A stretch of DNA of 64,000 nucleotides from Leguminivora glycinivorella (Eukaryota; Arthropoda; Insecta; Lepidoptera; Tortricidae), in NCBI RefSeq assembly GCF_023078275.1, contig NC_062971.1, forward strand, positions 16,244,001-16,308,000. The letters are read 5' to 3'. Of this stretch, positions 8,762 to 21,547 are shown piece after piece (the stretch's first letter is position 1; every line of letters starts with the position of its first letter). The position numbers and the translations under genes are program-made. The notes under the pieces are model-generated. The model was given only the letters and a program-made list of their open reading frames with translations. It did not search any database and was not told the origin of the DNA.

Positions 8762-10846
8762 TTACCCATAATTCATTAACACTATAATAGGTATCTTGCT
8801 AAACTCCCAGTGCATCGATAAATGAAAACACACTTTACTGAGTTGATCTGATAAGAGCTCCGAGTACAGTTTGTGGGGAGGTCTAAGTATATTTAATAGT
8901 ACCTATATATGTACTTAACTATGACTAGAAAATTTGCCAGTTTCAAGGGTATGAGGAGGATTGCTTTAAATTGATCGTCAGCTGTGTCCAATTTTTGAAG
9001 AATTTTCGCTATTTATTACCATGTTTTAATAAAGTACTTACTAATATTATGATCAGATCAAGTTCAGATAGTCACCGTCAGCTATTTAAATTGCTGTAAC
9101 TTTTAAATAAGAGCTTTGACCCGACTGGGGAGGAGCGGGGAGGGTCTGGTGTCTAGACGACTCCATCCAATCACGGCCGCTGCATCCAACACATCGTATA
9201 TGCTATCACATCGACCGAACACGCTACCTCGCTAAGCCCGAGGCATAATTTTATTCATATTTGATAAATTTTATTCTTATGCAAAAACCTAGTAATCGTT
9301 AGTTTCATTAAACGTTTTTAACGATTCTTATAATCATATTGACATTAAGAATCATTCATGTGCTAATTGAAAACTTGCAGCTTAGTCCCGTTAGGCCAGG
9401 ACAGCTAGCCGCAGCGACGCGGCCCGCTAGCGGTCGGGCCGCTCGTTACGGCCGTTGTAAAACCCGGGCTCGACGGAAAACCCTCGCGCATCCAACTGTC
9501 TTTTACGATACGCATTGTCCGTCATAAAACTGGGCTTGTGCAATTTTCGCATTCCGATTGTTTCCTTGTTTTGTTAATCTCCGTCAATAAATTAGAAAGC
9601 CGTTTCTTCTTTTGTCGCGAGTTTTTTGTGGCGCGCTTTCTCCGACCCGACTTGCCTCTAGCGGGCATCCCTAATTCGTTAAAAAGTTAAAAACAATAAG
9701 CATTCTCGTAAATGCGCCCGTCCCGCCGCAGTGCCGTATCAATTAATAACCGTAAAACGTACCCTGAACCGTGGAGGACCTCGGCATTATAGTGTTCGGT
9801 GAAAGCAATAAAAAATTAAAACTTAATTACCGAGTTACCGTGAATACGCTCGTAAGAATTCAGCGAAGGGCGGGGCGGGGGTAGCCGGCGGTAAGTTCGA
9901 CGGGACTACCTCACGCGAGCCCTACGAGTTCTGAAACCAACACTGGCAGAACCCACACCAAGGTGCACTCTTACTTATACATATACATAAGTATGTACAT
10001 ATGTCACACCCGATGAACAAAATGCTAGAATTTACCTACTAAATAATCAAAGTCGAATGAAATCAAAAGGATAGTGCAGAAATAACGTTACACGTTACGT
10101 TAAACGTAAGGTGTGATCGTGTTAAGTCTTAGTGTACCCAGCTAGATGCGAATCCGACCAGCTCAAGATCCAACATCTCTCCCAAATAAATAACAATAAA
10201 TAATAAGCTAGATCTCACCTGAGGCCATCAGTCGTCATCCATGGAGGGTCGCGGGCACACTGCGCGCGCGCAGCTACCCCCACTCGACCCCATGCCCTAG
10301 GTCTAGCCTGCATTATTCACCCCCGATTAACGCAAAAACGAAATGTCAGTGAATGGCGAGTAACGGGACCACGGTAACTGGAGTGTAGGGTCGCGGGACC
10401 TTTAGCCCCAACCCGCGCAGCCCCCGCCCCTCGCGCCCGCGCCCGCGCCCGCGACCGCGGCCGCTAACTGAGGTAATTAGCGGCTGGCACCCCGACGCTG
10501 ACTAACGGGTTAGAGCTTCTATATTGACGGCTATTTTTAGTTTCCAGTCTAAGGTCAGGAGGGGCAGGGTTTTTTCAATAGGTACGTTGTCGTTGATTGG
10601 GTTTGTTCGCAGAAGTTTTTTCCTTGACTTTCTTCGATGTTTATTCATATTCTTCACTTTCATTATTTTTTTGTTCACGGCAAAACAGTGGGTTGGTCTA
10701 GTGGTTTCATAGTTTGCTTGTAAGCCAGCACTAACATTTCCACTAGCTACTCAACAAATATGGAATAATTACCTTTAAGACTACCACTACTAGGTACCTA
10801 CTTGCCGCTAATTACTTGCTTTTGCATTTCAAATTTGGACATTTTT
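8762..10846. other. Unassigned sequence with several CpG-rich patches
   Basis: GC-rich patches at about 9120-9240, 9390-9500, 9850-9960 and 10380-10490 alternate with AT-rich DNA. Donor-like GGCG|GTAAGT occurs at about 9890 on the plus strand, without a convincing exon. No gene recognised. Confidence 0.4.
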
Positions 10847-10960
10847 AGGGTTCCGTACCTCGACAGGAACCCATAAAGATCACTTTATTGTCCGTTCGTC
10901 TGTCAGTGTGTCAACACCCTTTTTCTCAGGAACGCGTACAGGTATAACGCTGGGATTTAT
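10847..10960. repeat. Fragment of the 'agggttccgtacc' lepidopteran repeat family
   Basis: AGGGTTCCGTACCTC, then GATCACTTTATTGTCCG and TCTGTC, is a block I recognise as a common lepidopteran repeat. The opposite end of the same family appears at 12585-12638, so the two may be ends of one old element later filled by other insertions. Confidence 0.5.
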
Positions 10961-10964
10961 ATAT

Positions 10965-11650
10965 ATACACGGTGTTTCCGGTATCACTCAAAAGCTCAGA
11001 CACCCCAACTGATTTTTATTTTTTTAAACGTATCTAGAATGTTCATTTTTTAATCTGATGATTATTATCTTTTTAAATTGAGTTTTAAATTTTCTGTGCA
11101 GCTCTTCTCGGCTTTTAACTCTACGCTCAATAAAATAATTGCTAGTTACCATCATAAACCTTCAAACTGTTTAATTGTGTACGTTACTGCAACGACATAA
11201 GGTTTACCAATAGACAGCTATGTCAATGTAAAGCACTTTAACCTGTGTCACAGTAAACTTCAAATTGGACAGGTGACTCAGTAAGCAAATTTAAACCTAA
11301 AATTCAAAATGACAAGGTTGTAATTAGGTACGAGTTCAATTTGTTATGACTTATGATAAACTTTAAAATTAAACTGACGCACAACGTCTATCTCGTAGCG
11401 GAAAAAATAATCGTCCAAGTAACCAGCCAGTATTAATACCCTTAAATACTGAAAAAGGTATACAACCTCTAACAATATGATATGCACATTGTTGTATTAC
11501 AAATTTGTAGAATTGGCACGTAAACAATAACTAATAATACAAATTAAAACAAAAAATATTACCCCCATCAAGATATAGCTCAATCGATTCTACTCTCGAT
11601 TCTGAACAAACAGTTTTCAGGTTTTTAGTGTTAAGTGAAACATGGTGTAT
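10965..11650. mobile_element. 684-bp TIR element, copy A
   Basis: Begins ATACACGGTGTTTC and ends with the imperfect inverse GAAACATGGTGTAT (14-bp TIR, 2 mismatches). A co-linear copy of nearly equal length lies at 37175-37857. No ORF. Probably a non-autonomous DNA transposon; superfamily not recognised. Confidence 0.75.
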
Positions 11651-12584
11651 ATAATGTATGGAGGAAAAAAAAGGTTTTTTATTTTCGCTCCCCAGGTTTT
11701 TTCTTGTTTCATTATGATCAAAAATTAGCTTCTTATTGGCCCAAAATGATTTGCAAGTTTTATATGGCCCATTTAGAGGATTTTACAATGATTTGCAAGT
11801 AGGAGCCCATTAGTATGGAAGTCGAAAATTTTCAAATTGTAAAATCAGCAAATAAAATGTAAAATGCAAATATGTCCGGCGCAATGCAAGCAAGACTCAT
11901 TTTCGAATTCGTATTCCGGTCCACGGTGTCTGTTCGTACTAAGTCACATTTCGTGTTTTTAGACATCAAAATGCTTAAAAATGTACAAAAATTGGCTAAA
12001 AATTGTTTATTGTTGACTTTTAGCTTCAGATTTAACCTAGTCCATCAACATCGCACAAAAAATAAAGTCCAATAATATGTTATCATCGAAGATAAAATGC
12101 CTATTTTCTATATGCTCTAGATTTTTTACTATTTTGTACCAAAATATTGAAATTTTATATGAAAACTGAAAAATCGTCAAATCATAGCGACCCCTAAACA
12201 CTACTTTATCTCGCTGAAATTTTGTATACTGACATTTGGGATCAAATCGAGTAAAAAAAGCCCTGGGGAAGAAGAAAAAATAAAAAAAATATTTTTTGAA
12301 CCACCCTAGTACCTACTCAGGTCTACTGTCCTTTGGAGCTGTGAAAAGATCAGATTTCTAAGACAACGCAATCAATAGAAGATGAGATAAGTAGAAGTAT
12401 GAAGTGCATGTTAATTTTAAGTATATATTGATATGCCCTTGCAGGGCGTCACATGTAAACCCACCTTTTGTAAGTTCCACCTAATATTAATTATGTAATG
12501 TGATATGCAATAAAATTTGAAATTTAGATAGTTAAATTTTTAATTACATTGTATATAATAAAAATATTTTTAATAATTTAAAAC
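11651..12584. other. Unassigned AT-rich sequence between repeat fragments
   Basis: Contains an internal near-duplication of 'atgatttgcaagt' (about 11748 and 11789) and AT-rich chance frames. It probably belongs to the old repeat flanking it, but no family was recognised. Confidence 0.3.
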
Positions 12585-12638
12585 TTAGTACGGATCCCTC
12601 GGTGCGCAAGCGCCACTCGCACTTGGTCGATTTTTTTT
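12585..12638. repeat. Terminal fragment of the 'agggttccgtacc' family
   Basis: AGTACGGATCCCTCGGTGCG, then CCACTCGCACTTGGTCGATT and a T-run. This is the recognisable terminal block of a very common lepidopteran repeat. Confidence 0.55.
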
Positions 12639-12673
12639 TCACTATGTCCGCGTTTTAATGTTTTATATTATTC

Positions 12674-12890
12674 ACTAGCTTTTGCTCGCGGCTTCGCTCG
12701 CATTAAATTCGAAAATTGCGGAATGCTCCATACAAAAAGCCACCATTTTAGGGAAGTGGGGGTTAAAAAGAGACAAAAAGTAGTCTATGTCACTCTCCAA
12801 TCTCTCCATCCCTTCAACTATCTCCACTTAAAAAAATCACCTCAATTCGTCGCTCCGTTTTGCCGTTAAAGACGGACAATTAGTGGGTAT
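12674..12890. repeat. 'actagcttttgcccgcggcttcgc' repeat copy
   Basis: ACTAGCTTTTGCTCGCGGCT at 12674 with a downstream body (ATGCTCCATACAAAAAGCC, AAGAGACAAAAAGTAGTCT). Related starts occur at 36816 and 40207. A widespread lepidopteran dispersed repeat. Confidence 0.65.
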
Positions 12891-15887
12891 GAATCAATCG
12901 CATTAAATAATGTACATCTTTTCGGAACGATGTCCCTACAATCGTTCGAAGTACAATTGTCACTAAAGTTTGCCGAGTTTCTTGGAAGATCATAGTTTGA
13001 TATATTAAGCAACCTATTTTTCACTTTGAAGGCGACGGAAACATTCAGCTGTCGAGTCAGCTACAGCACATCGATGTTTATCGCTTTTAATTGCAATTGA
13101 TATTGCGCGCGCGGCCATGCGTGGCATGCGTCAATCCATTACATTGTTTATATTTTGACGCCATTAACCATCTTTTACACGCAGCTGCAAGAAAAATATT
13201 ATCATCCAGAAGACCGCATTTGTTTCTAATCTACTGTAGAATAATATGTTCCAGATAGTGGGCAATAAATCGTTCTCTCCGCTTGTTCATCGTGCCTTTC
13301 TTAGAACCATAAGGAATCACATAAATGCATGCGGTAATCCATAGAGCAGGAATGTTATTCACACCGTTGTCCATGTTAACCAAAGAATTATATTTCTTAA
13401 ATGCAGCGAAAAGAGATGGATTTAGTTCGACTATCAGTAACAAAGGATTTGCATACGCACAATTCGGCACTATTTTTTGCGTACGCGCACGGTAACAGCT
13501 AAGAGCGCGCCGAAGGAAGGTATCAATCACTAGATATGCCAAGAAAGTCCATAAATAACGTGGTTTATATAAAACGCACGTTATGGAAATGAACGCCGCT
13601 AAATAAGGCACAATAGCTGCGTGTCGCAGAAATGTGAACAGTTCACACAAATCGTTAAGTTTTTCTTGCAAACGTATTAGAATAAACGCTCTTGTTGTTT
13701 ATGTCTGCCTGTTTGCAGAAAAAATAATACTTACCTCTATAGGCAAGGAGTATTCATATACTAAGTAAACTGATAGATCGGTATCCTACCGCAATTATGT
13801 CATTAAAGCATCGTTCAAATTGGGCCCTAACTTACCTACTTGTCATACTTCAGCGTATGATGATTGATCCGAATTGTGCGTATGCATGAGTAAAGCCAAG
13901 TAGCAAACTAGTGTGTCTGCATTTGCCTACAACGTACTTTGCATGCGTTGAATGCATTTTTATGGAAATGGTGCTATCATTAACGGACCCCACACAGAAC
14001 ATAACTTTACCTACTTGTTGATTTAGACAACCATTTTGCAGATTTAAGCGTTCGTTTATCATCCAAATCATGGAAAAATGTTCATAACATTATTTACTAA
14101 TAGACCGTTGCGGGTATACTCGTCCTTTGAGTAGGTAAGCATACATAATACGTCTCTGGAATGTGCTAGTATGTAAAACAGGATACTACACTAAAAGTTG
14201 CGTACAAAAGATTCGCCAACGTGTGGTCGATGGGGGTCAGTGCGATTTTTTTCGGTCAGGTAGAGCTACCTGCGCCTCACCGGCGGTAGCCGCGCCGCAT
14301 GCGGTGATCGTAATCACGCATGCATTGACGCGGCGCCCGCATGCAGTAAGTTACGCATAGCATATTGCATACATTGTGGAAGGTCAATAATTTTGTAACC
14401 GCTCTCAAACGTAGCCGAGGATAAATTTTATGTGACTCCTGGAGACTTCTGTTGCTTCATCTGAGTTACTATCAATCCTATGAAGGTATGTATTCAAATA
14501 GAAAGAGACCACTTTGTGTCCCGATTCCAATTATCAAGATGCATTTATGTTCCAGACGTCTGCAATTAGTAAAAATGTCAGCTATCGTTCTGGAGATGAA
14601 ACACGCGTCACGTGCGTATATAATTACTAATTAACTCGAGATCTTAATCGACTACAAAAGCCGCGTGGATACCTACTTCATTATGAAAATATTCTGGATA
14701 ATGTAGTCTGTAAAGAGCATAACAATTACCCTAATTACAAACTATTTATTCCATCACAACGATCTAAATTCAAAATTATAAATTCAGTTATGTTGAGCAT
14801 CAATGCTATAGAGGGATTACACTTGCGCGTGCGCGGCGTAGATGCGTGGAGCGCAAACCGTTAACGTTTGTATTACGAGCCCTGGCATTCGCACTTCTCG
14901 GTGGAAATGATCAATAGCCAACGTAAGAAACGAATTCAAATTTGTTATTGTCCGTTAAGGTGGATCAATGGGTCACGTCGCAGATGCTATTAGTATAAAG
15001 CGCGCATTATGGTGTAACGCGTTTTTGTCGTACGGCGCATCACGACGGTGCACCAAATAGGGTAAATTTAGAAAGCATTAATAATGTGTTATTAAAACTA
15101 AATGTATTGATTGCTCGAAAGTGCAACTTTCATTGCAATTATGGGAAAACTGTAGCCGTTGGATACGGGGCGAGAGAAGGACTGTAATCTGCGGGCGGAG
15201 CTCCTGTCTCCACCGATTATGTCCAACAAGGCCTTTCGCTCGGCGCGTCCGCTGCACGCTGCCCGCACAATGCGCACATCCACATTATCATTAGCATGGC
15301 GTCATTGTGATCCGTCGCACGTTTAGTAATAAATTTGGAAAAAAATAAAAAAATCTTATTCACGTCGGACGCAGACGCAGTCGGCGACAAAAACTAATGG
15401 AAATAGAAAGAAATATGCAAGCGAGTGATTGTTCGGCGATCGAGAGATCGAGGTGAGGCAAAAAAATGGCAGATGCGCGTGAGCAGGTAGCGGCGGGGAG
15501 AGGCGCGGGGGAGGCGCATGCAAATGCGCTGAGATGACTGCCTCTAGGAATTAGCGCATTCTAGAATACAAGGTGTACCTACTTACTCGTACTAGAAAAA
15601 TATACATCAAGTTAAGGAGGACTAGTAAAGGAACTTGTCAGTGTGTCCACAACTCCACACTGTCCACATGAGTGCTGGGATCCGTACTACTTTCCCGCGC
15701 ACATGTACCTAACCTTAGCAATAGTATGAGGACAAATAACATAGCAGGTTAAAATAACAGAATCGCAGTCGTTGTATTTTGAAATCAATATTAATTACTA
15801 TATAAAAATAATTCAATTTGAGTTTTAGATATTGATAAACGATGGAATGCAATATATGAAATAAAATAGGCGAAAGAAATAGGTGAT
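12891..15887. other. Unassigned sequence
   Basis: No recognised gene or repeat in about 3 kb. A 146-codon minus-strand frame at 13231-13671 has no motif I know. CpG-rich patches occur at 13080-13130, 14270-14350, 15160-15260 and 15430-15530. Confidence 0.35.
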
Positions 15888-16214
15888 AGGTGGGCCATTT
15901 TTTTCAGTTGTCCACCCCACTTTTTTTGTAACATGGGTATTTCTTACGCGACTCATACTCAGAATCGCGAGATCTTTCGATCCTGATAGGAGAAAAAACA
16001 TGTCCCAAGATTTCCATACATTTTTCAGGCCTTCCATTCCGTTACCGCCATACAAAATGTAGGAGAAAATGGTAACGGAATGGGAAATAACCTTGGGACA
16101 CTTTTTTCTCCTATTAGGATTGAAAGAGCTCACAATTTTGAGTGGAAACCATATAATAATTTCCAAATCTAAAAAAAAGTGGGGGGACAACTTTGAAAAA
16201 AATGGCCCAGGTAC
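15888..16214. mobile_element. Long foldback element, about 145-bp arms
   Basis: Left arm starts TAGGTGGGCCATTTTTTTCA; the right arm ends with its complement at about 16213. Both carry the shared blocks GTGGGG/CCCCAC and GGAGAAAAAA...GTCCCAAG, and the apex lies near CCATACAAAATG. The 149-codon minus-strand frame across it is a by-product. Confidence 0.8.
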
Positions 16215-19200
16215 TACACATTTTTTCTGATTTTTATAGTATTGTAAGATGTCTGAAGGTAGTTTTTTACACATATTTTAGTGATACTTACGAAGTTTTT
16301 TTTATATAACCTTACGCAGATTTTCTTCGTAATTTGTTTTTTTTTCTGACAGACCACACTATCGGTTAAAAACTTAATGGCTTTACGGCAAGACTCAGTC
16401 TCAATACTCTCAATTCACGAGGCAACAATATTGTACACAAATTCCATGATTAGTCTCTAAGTCATATCAAAACGCCTATATAATTTAACGTTAATAGAAC
16501 TACTTTATAACTTTTTACTAAATATAATAATATCTGGCCGGGATTCGAAACCCTGACACCTACATTAGACCGACCTCGTACGACTGGAATCGATATTTTA
16601 TGTTTACAAACGCGAAAGAAAAACTCATGAAAACTCGAAAATTCATAATTGATATGTACATAATTGTGTATAAGTTGTAAAGTACATAATTTTGGAGGCA
16701 AACCTGATCTGGAGATATAAAGTTGCTTGTCAACAATAATGATAAGGTAAGTATTTCAATATGTTTTCTTTGACCTTTTTTTTTTTTAAAAAAGCATGGA
16801 CTTCCAAAATTATCCGTTAGAAATAGGACTTAAACTTACAATCACAGAATATACCTACTATATTATAGTACAGCTACAATTTTCAAGAGTGTACCTCCCT
16901 CTAACACAAGAATGTATTTACATACTACGTGTTACTATTAAATCGATAAATATAGGGGTAGAATTAGGTAGCTAACAATTAGAACTGTTACGTAACTTAC
17001 GTTCCGTGCAACGCCACTGCACTTTACTTTGTTGCTTTGCTGCAAGGACGATTGTTCTCTGGATTTTCATCTTTTAATATAAGATTATCATAATTAAGTC
17101 AACAAGCAAAATCAAGCTACAGAAAACGTTGAACTTAATGCTCAGTTTGGGACAAAGATACTCAAAAGCATTCGTTACAGAACACGGCGCGTGCACCGGT
17201 GGACATCGCTCATGGCGGAGATCTAATCGGCCGATGACTTACAAGTTTCTTTCTGCTATAGCTTTAAAACTTATCTCTATTAATATTCATAAGAACTGTT
17301 ATAAAGAAAAAGGTTCTAAGCTTGACCGTTGTTTATCTAATTTCAAATTTTTGCTTCATCTTTGATGAACTTTTTATCCACATTGTTGAAGCAGTTATCA
17401 AATTATACTCCAGGATTTTATAAATACATAATAGAAGAGGATCAGCTTGTTTACGCTCTACTATAGAATTAGACGTCGATGCGAAGATAACGACCCGCGG
17501 ACCGGGTCGGATCTTGCGGCGCACGAGCGTCAGAATGTTAAATGATCAGATATTAAGCGACGCGACGACTCGCCGCGATTAACGAGATACCTATCTGAAA
17601 TTGGAAACAGTTCTATTTGACTGAAACGATATCGCTAGATGGATCTCTTTGTGCTGTAGAAAGCTAAATTATCAACCCGTCACTAATTTCGACCAATCAA
17701 CCGAATATCTGCAGGTAATTTTCTTATTAAATTACTGATTTTATTGTGAACAATCTCTTTTACGCAATTTGTTGACCGCAGCTCCGTGCGCGTCCGATCG
17801 CCTCTTAGCTGCGCTTCGTCTATCTTTCGTTGTTTACCAAATTCGAGTTTTGTTCAGGTCCATCACGTTCGATTTAAAACTTTTATTTCTGTTGTCGCCC
17901 GAGACTCGATGCAACGCCAGGGTGGGATTCACCACTACGCGCCCGTGCGGAAAACATGCGCCGTAACATGATGTTAACCTAGCTAGGTTACCTACATTAT
18001 TATACTTACATATCTAAATATGCGTATGCCTAAGATGTATGACACCCCACTTCGTACTGCAGATTGTCGTAATGTCGTGAGTAGTGGGGCATTGTATAAT
18101 GTATATGTTTCATCCTCAGGGTTACTGTACAAATTAAGACATAAGGTAACTAGAATGGTTGTATTGGTTGTATGTTGGGTTGTAGTATGGTGTAATGAAA
18201 GAACTGTCCGTGATATATTATCGTGAATTGACACGTGTGCACGTGCAACTATTATCAACCGATTCATTACAATGTCAACATGCCTGTACATTCTTCACAA
18301 ATTTATACATACATACATTCACACCTGTTTGGCTGTACAAATTTATGTTATCAATAATCGAGAAACAGTCAGTCATCATTATACATTTCAGTGGCATTTC
18401 CGGCGATTTAACGTTTTTTATTCTTGGAACCTCATTGAACTTGCAAGTGTTCGATCCAAATAGAGTAAAAGTCGAGTTACATGGTTATTAGGGCATTACA
18501 GCGATGTGACCGATCGCCCGTTTTTTGTCGCAGCATTTGAATAAGAGTCGCGCACAAAGCGCGGCGTGACGCACGCGCAGCCGCCGCACTGCGGCGCGCC
18601 GCCGCCCATTCAACGCGTAATTAACACGCATAAAAACACGACTGACGAAAATTAGAAATGTACCGGTACAAAAAGCTGAGGTTGTGAAGTTTATATTCAT
18701 TTAAATGTGCCGTGTTGTCTCCGTGAGAGATGTAACCTACGGAAGAGCAAGAACAAGAACAATTGTTTGTTTCGATTGGTTTTATATTGCACACCTGCAC
18801 AGTTAAGTAGGCGACAAAAATATTTCTACACCACGAAAAAGCTAATGTATGAGGATTGGTTAGGTATTTTTATTTACATATATTTTCGCCTTATTTCCAA
18901 TTTGCTTACGCGCCTGCAAACATTGCGGCAATCTACTGTGAGTTATAGGCATCGTAGTTTTAATTTTTTTTGGTTGTTTCTTTCTACGTTGGACCTTGTT
19001 CAACAATACAATTTACTCGCATGTTTGTTCGTCACTCTTTGGTTCATGTATACTTGTATAGGTATCTATTATTCTTGATTATTGTATTATACCATCTATA
19101 CCTATATTCATAGTACATATTAGCCCTTTAAGTACGAGCTGATACAATCGTGAGGGTTGTTAACGTATAGATGTCAATTTTAACACATGTCATTAAAATA

Positions 19201-19512
19201 CGAAATTAAGTTAGCAAATCTCGATTTCTCGTTTTGAAAGGGTTAGTAAACCTAAGCACCTTGTTTTACAAAAACACAGCAATAGTTACCTACTCAGTGC
19301 AGGATGTAATATATACAGTCAGTGTCATATTTACGTTATTCCCGTTGTTGTAAAAACCTAAGTGTGGCTCAGGCTAGCGGCATCGACTTGACCCCAGGAA
19401 CTAGCGCAGACCTCGAACACTGCTCGCCGAGCAGCCACAAAAACATAATTAGATAATGCTCGTGACATCCAAATGTGCCTCACGAGTGTTAACGTATACT
19501 CTATGCACTTAC
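16215..19512. other. Unassigned sequence
   Basis: About 3.3 kb without a recognised gene. 16530-16545 contains a B-box-like GGTTTCGAATCC on the minus strand, possibly a decayed SINE. 18530-18610 is CpG-rich. 18707-19078 has an AT-rich chance frame of 123 codons. Confidence 0.35.
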
Positions 19513-19572
19513 CGTTAAGGTCGAGCACCATTTGTGTGTTGAAGTAGCTGCTGACGTCACCGCGCGCCGACA
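19513..19572 (-). CDS. Candidate internal exon, 60 nt, of an unidentified host gene
   Basis: On the minus strand an acceptor-like tract (TTTGTATTTTGTTGCAG) precedes 19572, and a consensus donor GTAAGT follows 19513. The 60 nt between read, in the only sensible phase, VSARGDVSSYFNTQMVLDLN, with one codon split at each end, so the exon would be symmetric phase 1-1. The segment is GC-richer than its flanks. I do not recognise the peptide. Both splice sites and the frame are seen; that it belongs to an expressed gene is inference. Neighbouring exons were not found with confidence. Confidence 0.5.
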
Positions 19573-20474
19573 CTGCAACAAAATACAAATATTAGAGAAC
19601 CAGGATTTATTATTAATATTTAATCGACGAATTCAACTTGACCAGAGAAAATAATAAGGTTGAATCATCGACAGTAACCACCTTATAATGCAGTAAAAGG
19701 AACAGCATTTAATTTATGTAATTCCGAAACAACCACCTCGATGGGATCGTTCCCACAGTAAAAGTCATTCAGTAATTTAATTATGACTACGATTGAACAG
19801 GCTTAGTATGGAAATAACCTGTGGAAAACTCTACAAAATTGACCCACAAAGAAACTCAGCGAAAACAAACTTTTTCCACTTACTTCATCGATAATCCTAT
19901 TTTACGAAATGCCATTTATTCTGGACACGACAGAGGCAAAAAAAAACCCACTCCTATTAAGTGTCAATTGGCACAATATTAATGAAAAAACGTTGACAGT
20001 TGCCAAATCGAACGTTGAATGTGCAAATGTGATAGATTTCAGCTATTAAGTGAAGGTGCAATAAGCGGAGTGTGTGGACAATGGCCTCTCGACGCGTGGT
20101 TCAGCAGCTGCGCCGATCACGATGACCGTTGCTTGCCAAATCCGTCGTGCCATATCGTCAAATGCGGGGGCGGGCCATTCATTCAAACTTAATAGAATAA
20201 TCCAAACGGTGACCATAAATTATCCTACGCCATGGTCAGACGAACGTGGCGCTAATGCTGCGTACACGAGAGAGGTAACGAGCGTGAGGTAAGTAATTCA
20301 ACAAACGAGTAACCATATAAATTATAATATACATTAAATTACTTCAATAAAAATGTGGTATTTGTTAAAGTAAGTTTCCCCGTAAGTAGTATGATCGAAA
20401 TATAATAGCTATTTTCTATTTGAGGGAGTCTCACTTAGTCTGTTTCATTGCAAAAGTATTCTAAGTTTTCAATA
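19573..20474. other. Unassigned sequence with one donor-like site
   Basis: 20040-20287 is GC-richer and ends GAG|GTAAGT on the plus strand, which could be the end of a non-coding or unrecognised exon. The ATG frame at 20081 closes after about 14 codons. Confidence 0.3.
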
Positions 20475-20870
20475 TGTTTTTTTTATTTTATGGAGGAGCA
20501 AACGAGCAGACAGGTCGCCTGATGGTAAGCGATCACTGCCGCCCATGGACACCCGAAACACCAGAGGTGTTGGAGGTGCGTTGCCGGCCTTCAAGATGGA
20601 TGTACGCTCTTTTCTTGAAGGTTTGAAGGTCGTATCGGCAATACCGCAGGCGACAATTCATTCCACAGTTTAGCTGTGCGGGGCAGGAAGTTTCTGGAGA
20701 AACGCACAGTTGAGGACTGCCAGCCATCTAAATGATGGAGATGGAAATGTTGTCGCGTAGGGCGATGGCGGAAGGAGGCGGTAGGGATTAATCCGAACAA
20801 TGTAAATGTAGGCGCCTAAATGTTTCACTGCTTTTAGGCTTGCTCCAAATCGAGTAAAGATTACTTCAAA
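20475..20870 (-). pseudogene. LINE 3' end (Jockey/CR1-like RT C-terminus), decayed
   Basis: Minus-strand frames read VRFSRNFLPRTAKLWNELSP and then, after a shift, DLQTFKKRAYIHLEGRQRTS and SGVSGVHGR. This is the typical C-terminal tail of lepidopteran Jockey/CR1-type RT ORFs ('PRTARLWNELP', 'FK..V..HL', 'GVHGR'). The region is split over at least two frames. It ends toward 20475 in an A-rich stretch on the minus strand. Confidence 0.72.
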
Positions 20871-21291
20871 CACATTTCAGCCTGTCTGCCTCTCTAGAAA
20901 TATTTCATAAAGATAGAGCGACGATATATCCTAAGAACTAACTTTATAATTTATTTGTTACAATTACGACCTGTGCAGTGTTTCCTCGCAACATGTTATG
21001 TATCGCGTGTCATAAATTCCGATTAAGCAACCGAACCAACTTAAAGACATGCACCGACTGCCCTCGAACCAACAGTGAAAAATTAAAGGGTCACTTCACC
21101 CAAGGGACGGTTCGGTCGGCGACGTATTGGCGAACTTTTGGGGCCATTATTTACCTAAGCTTTCTGCATTGAAATGGAATTACGTGAACTGGCAATCCAG
21201 TCTGGAAAGTTGCAAACATCCACGAGATATTCGTGAAACATATTTTAACTTGATTATTGGATTGTTTGACATAGACTTTTTTATTAATAAT
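20871..21291. other. Unassigned sequence before the LINE insertion
   Basis: AT-rich, no recognised feature. Its last part (21281-21303) is the TAA-rich target of the LINE. Confidence 0.4.
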
Positions 21292-21303
21292 ATTATAAAT
21301 ATT
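21292..21303. repeat. Target site duplication (left) of the LINE
   Basis: ATTATAAATATT, repeated exactly at 23048-23059. The preceding target is TAA-rich (TTATTAATAATATTATAA). Confidence 0.8.
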
Positions 21304-21308
21304 GGTTC

Positions 21309-21547
21309 TGCCTAGCTCTGAATCCCCTCAGCACGCTGCTGAAGGATTCTGGGCTAGGTTGCCGGCTTCGGAGAGAGGGTGAAGTCATCTCTCACCTTCT
21401 GTACATGGACGATCTCAAACTATTTGCACCGAACACCCAAGACCTGATGGTGCTATTGAAAACCACAGAAGTTTTCAGTACCGCCATCAGAATGGAGTTT
21501 GGTGTCGATAAGTGTGCGGTCATGCATGTACAGCGGGGGAGGTTGTA
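21309..21547 (+). pseudogene. LINE RT palm fragment with YMDD motif, ended by a frameshift
   Basis: Reads CLALNPLSTLLKDSGLGC, then HLLYMDDLKLFAPN, then GVDKCAVMHVQRGRL and stop. LNPLS and YMDD are the LINE RT motifs around the catalytic Asp pair. The frame is lost at the GGGGGAGG run near 21533-21541, and the following ORF is in another frame. Confidence 0.8.

Noticed and set aside
13231..13671. 146-codon minus-strand frame with hydrophobic stretches
   Set aside because: About the longest frame expected by chance in 64 kb. No motif, no splice context and no repeat match recognised. Would be reconsidered if conserved in another moth.
15825..16274. 149-codon minus-strand frame
   Set aside because: It spans both arms of a foldback element, so its length reflects the repeat.
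18707..19078. 123-codon plus-strand frame
   Set aside because: AT-rich, Leu/Phe/Tyr-heavy composition typical of chance frames. No motif and no splice context.
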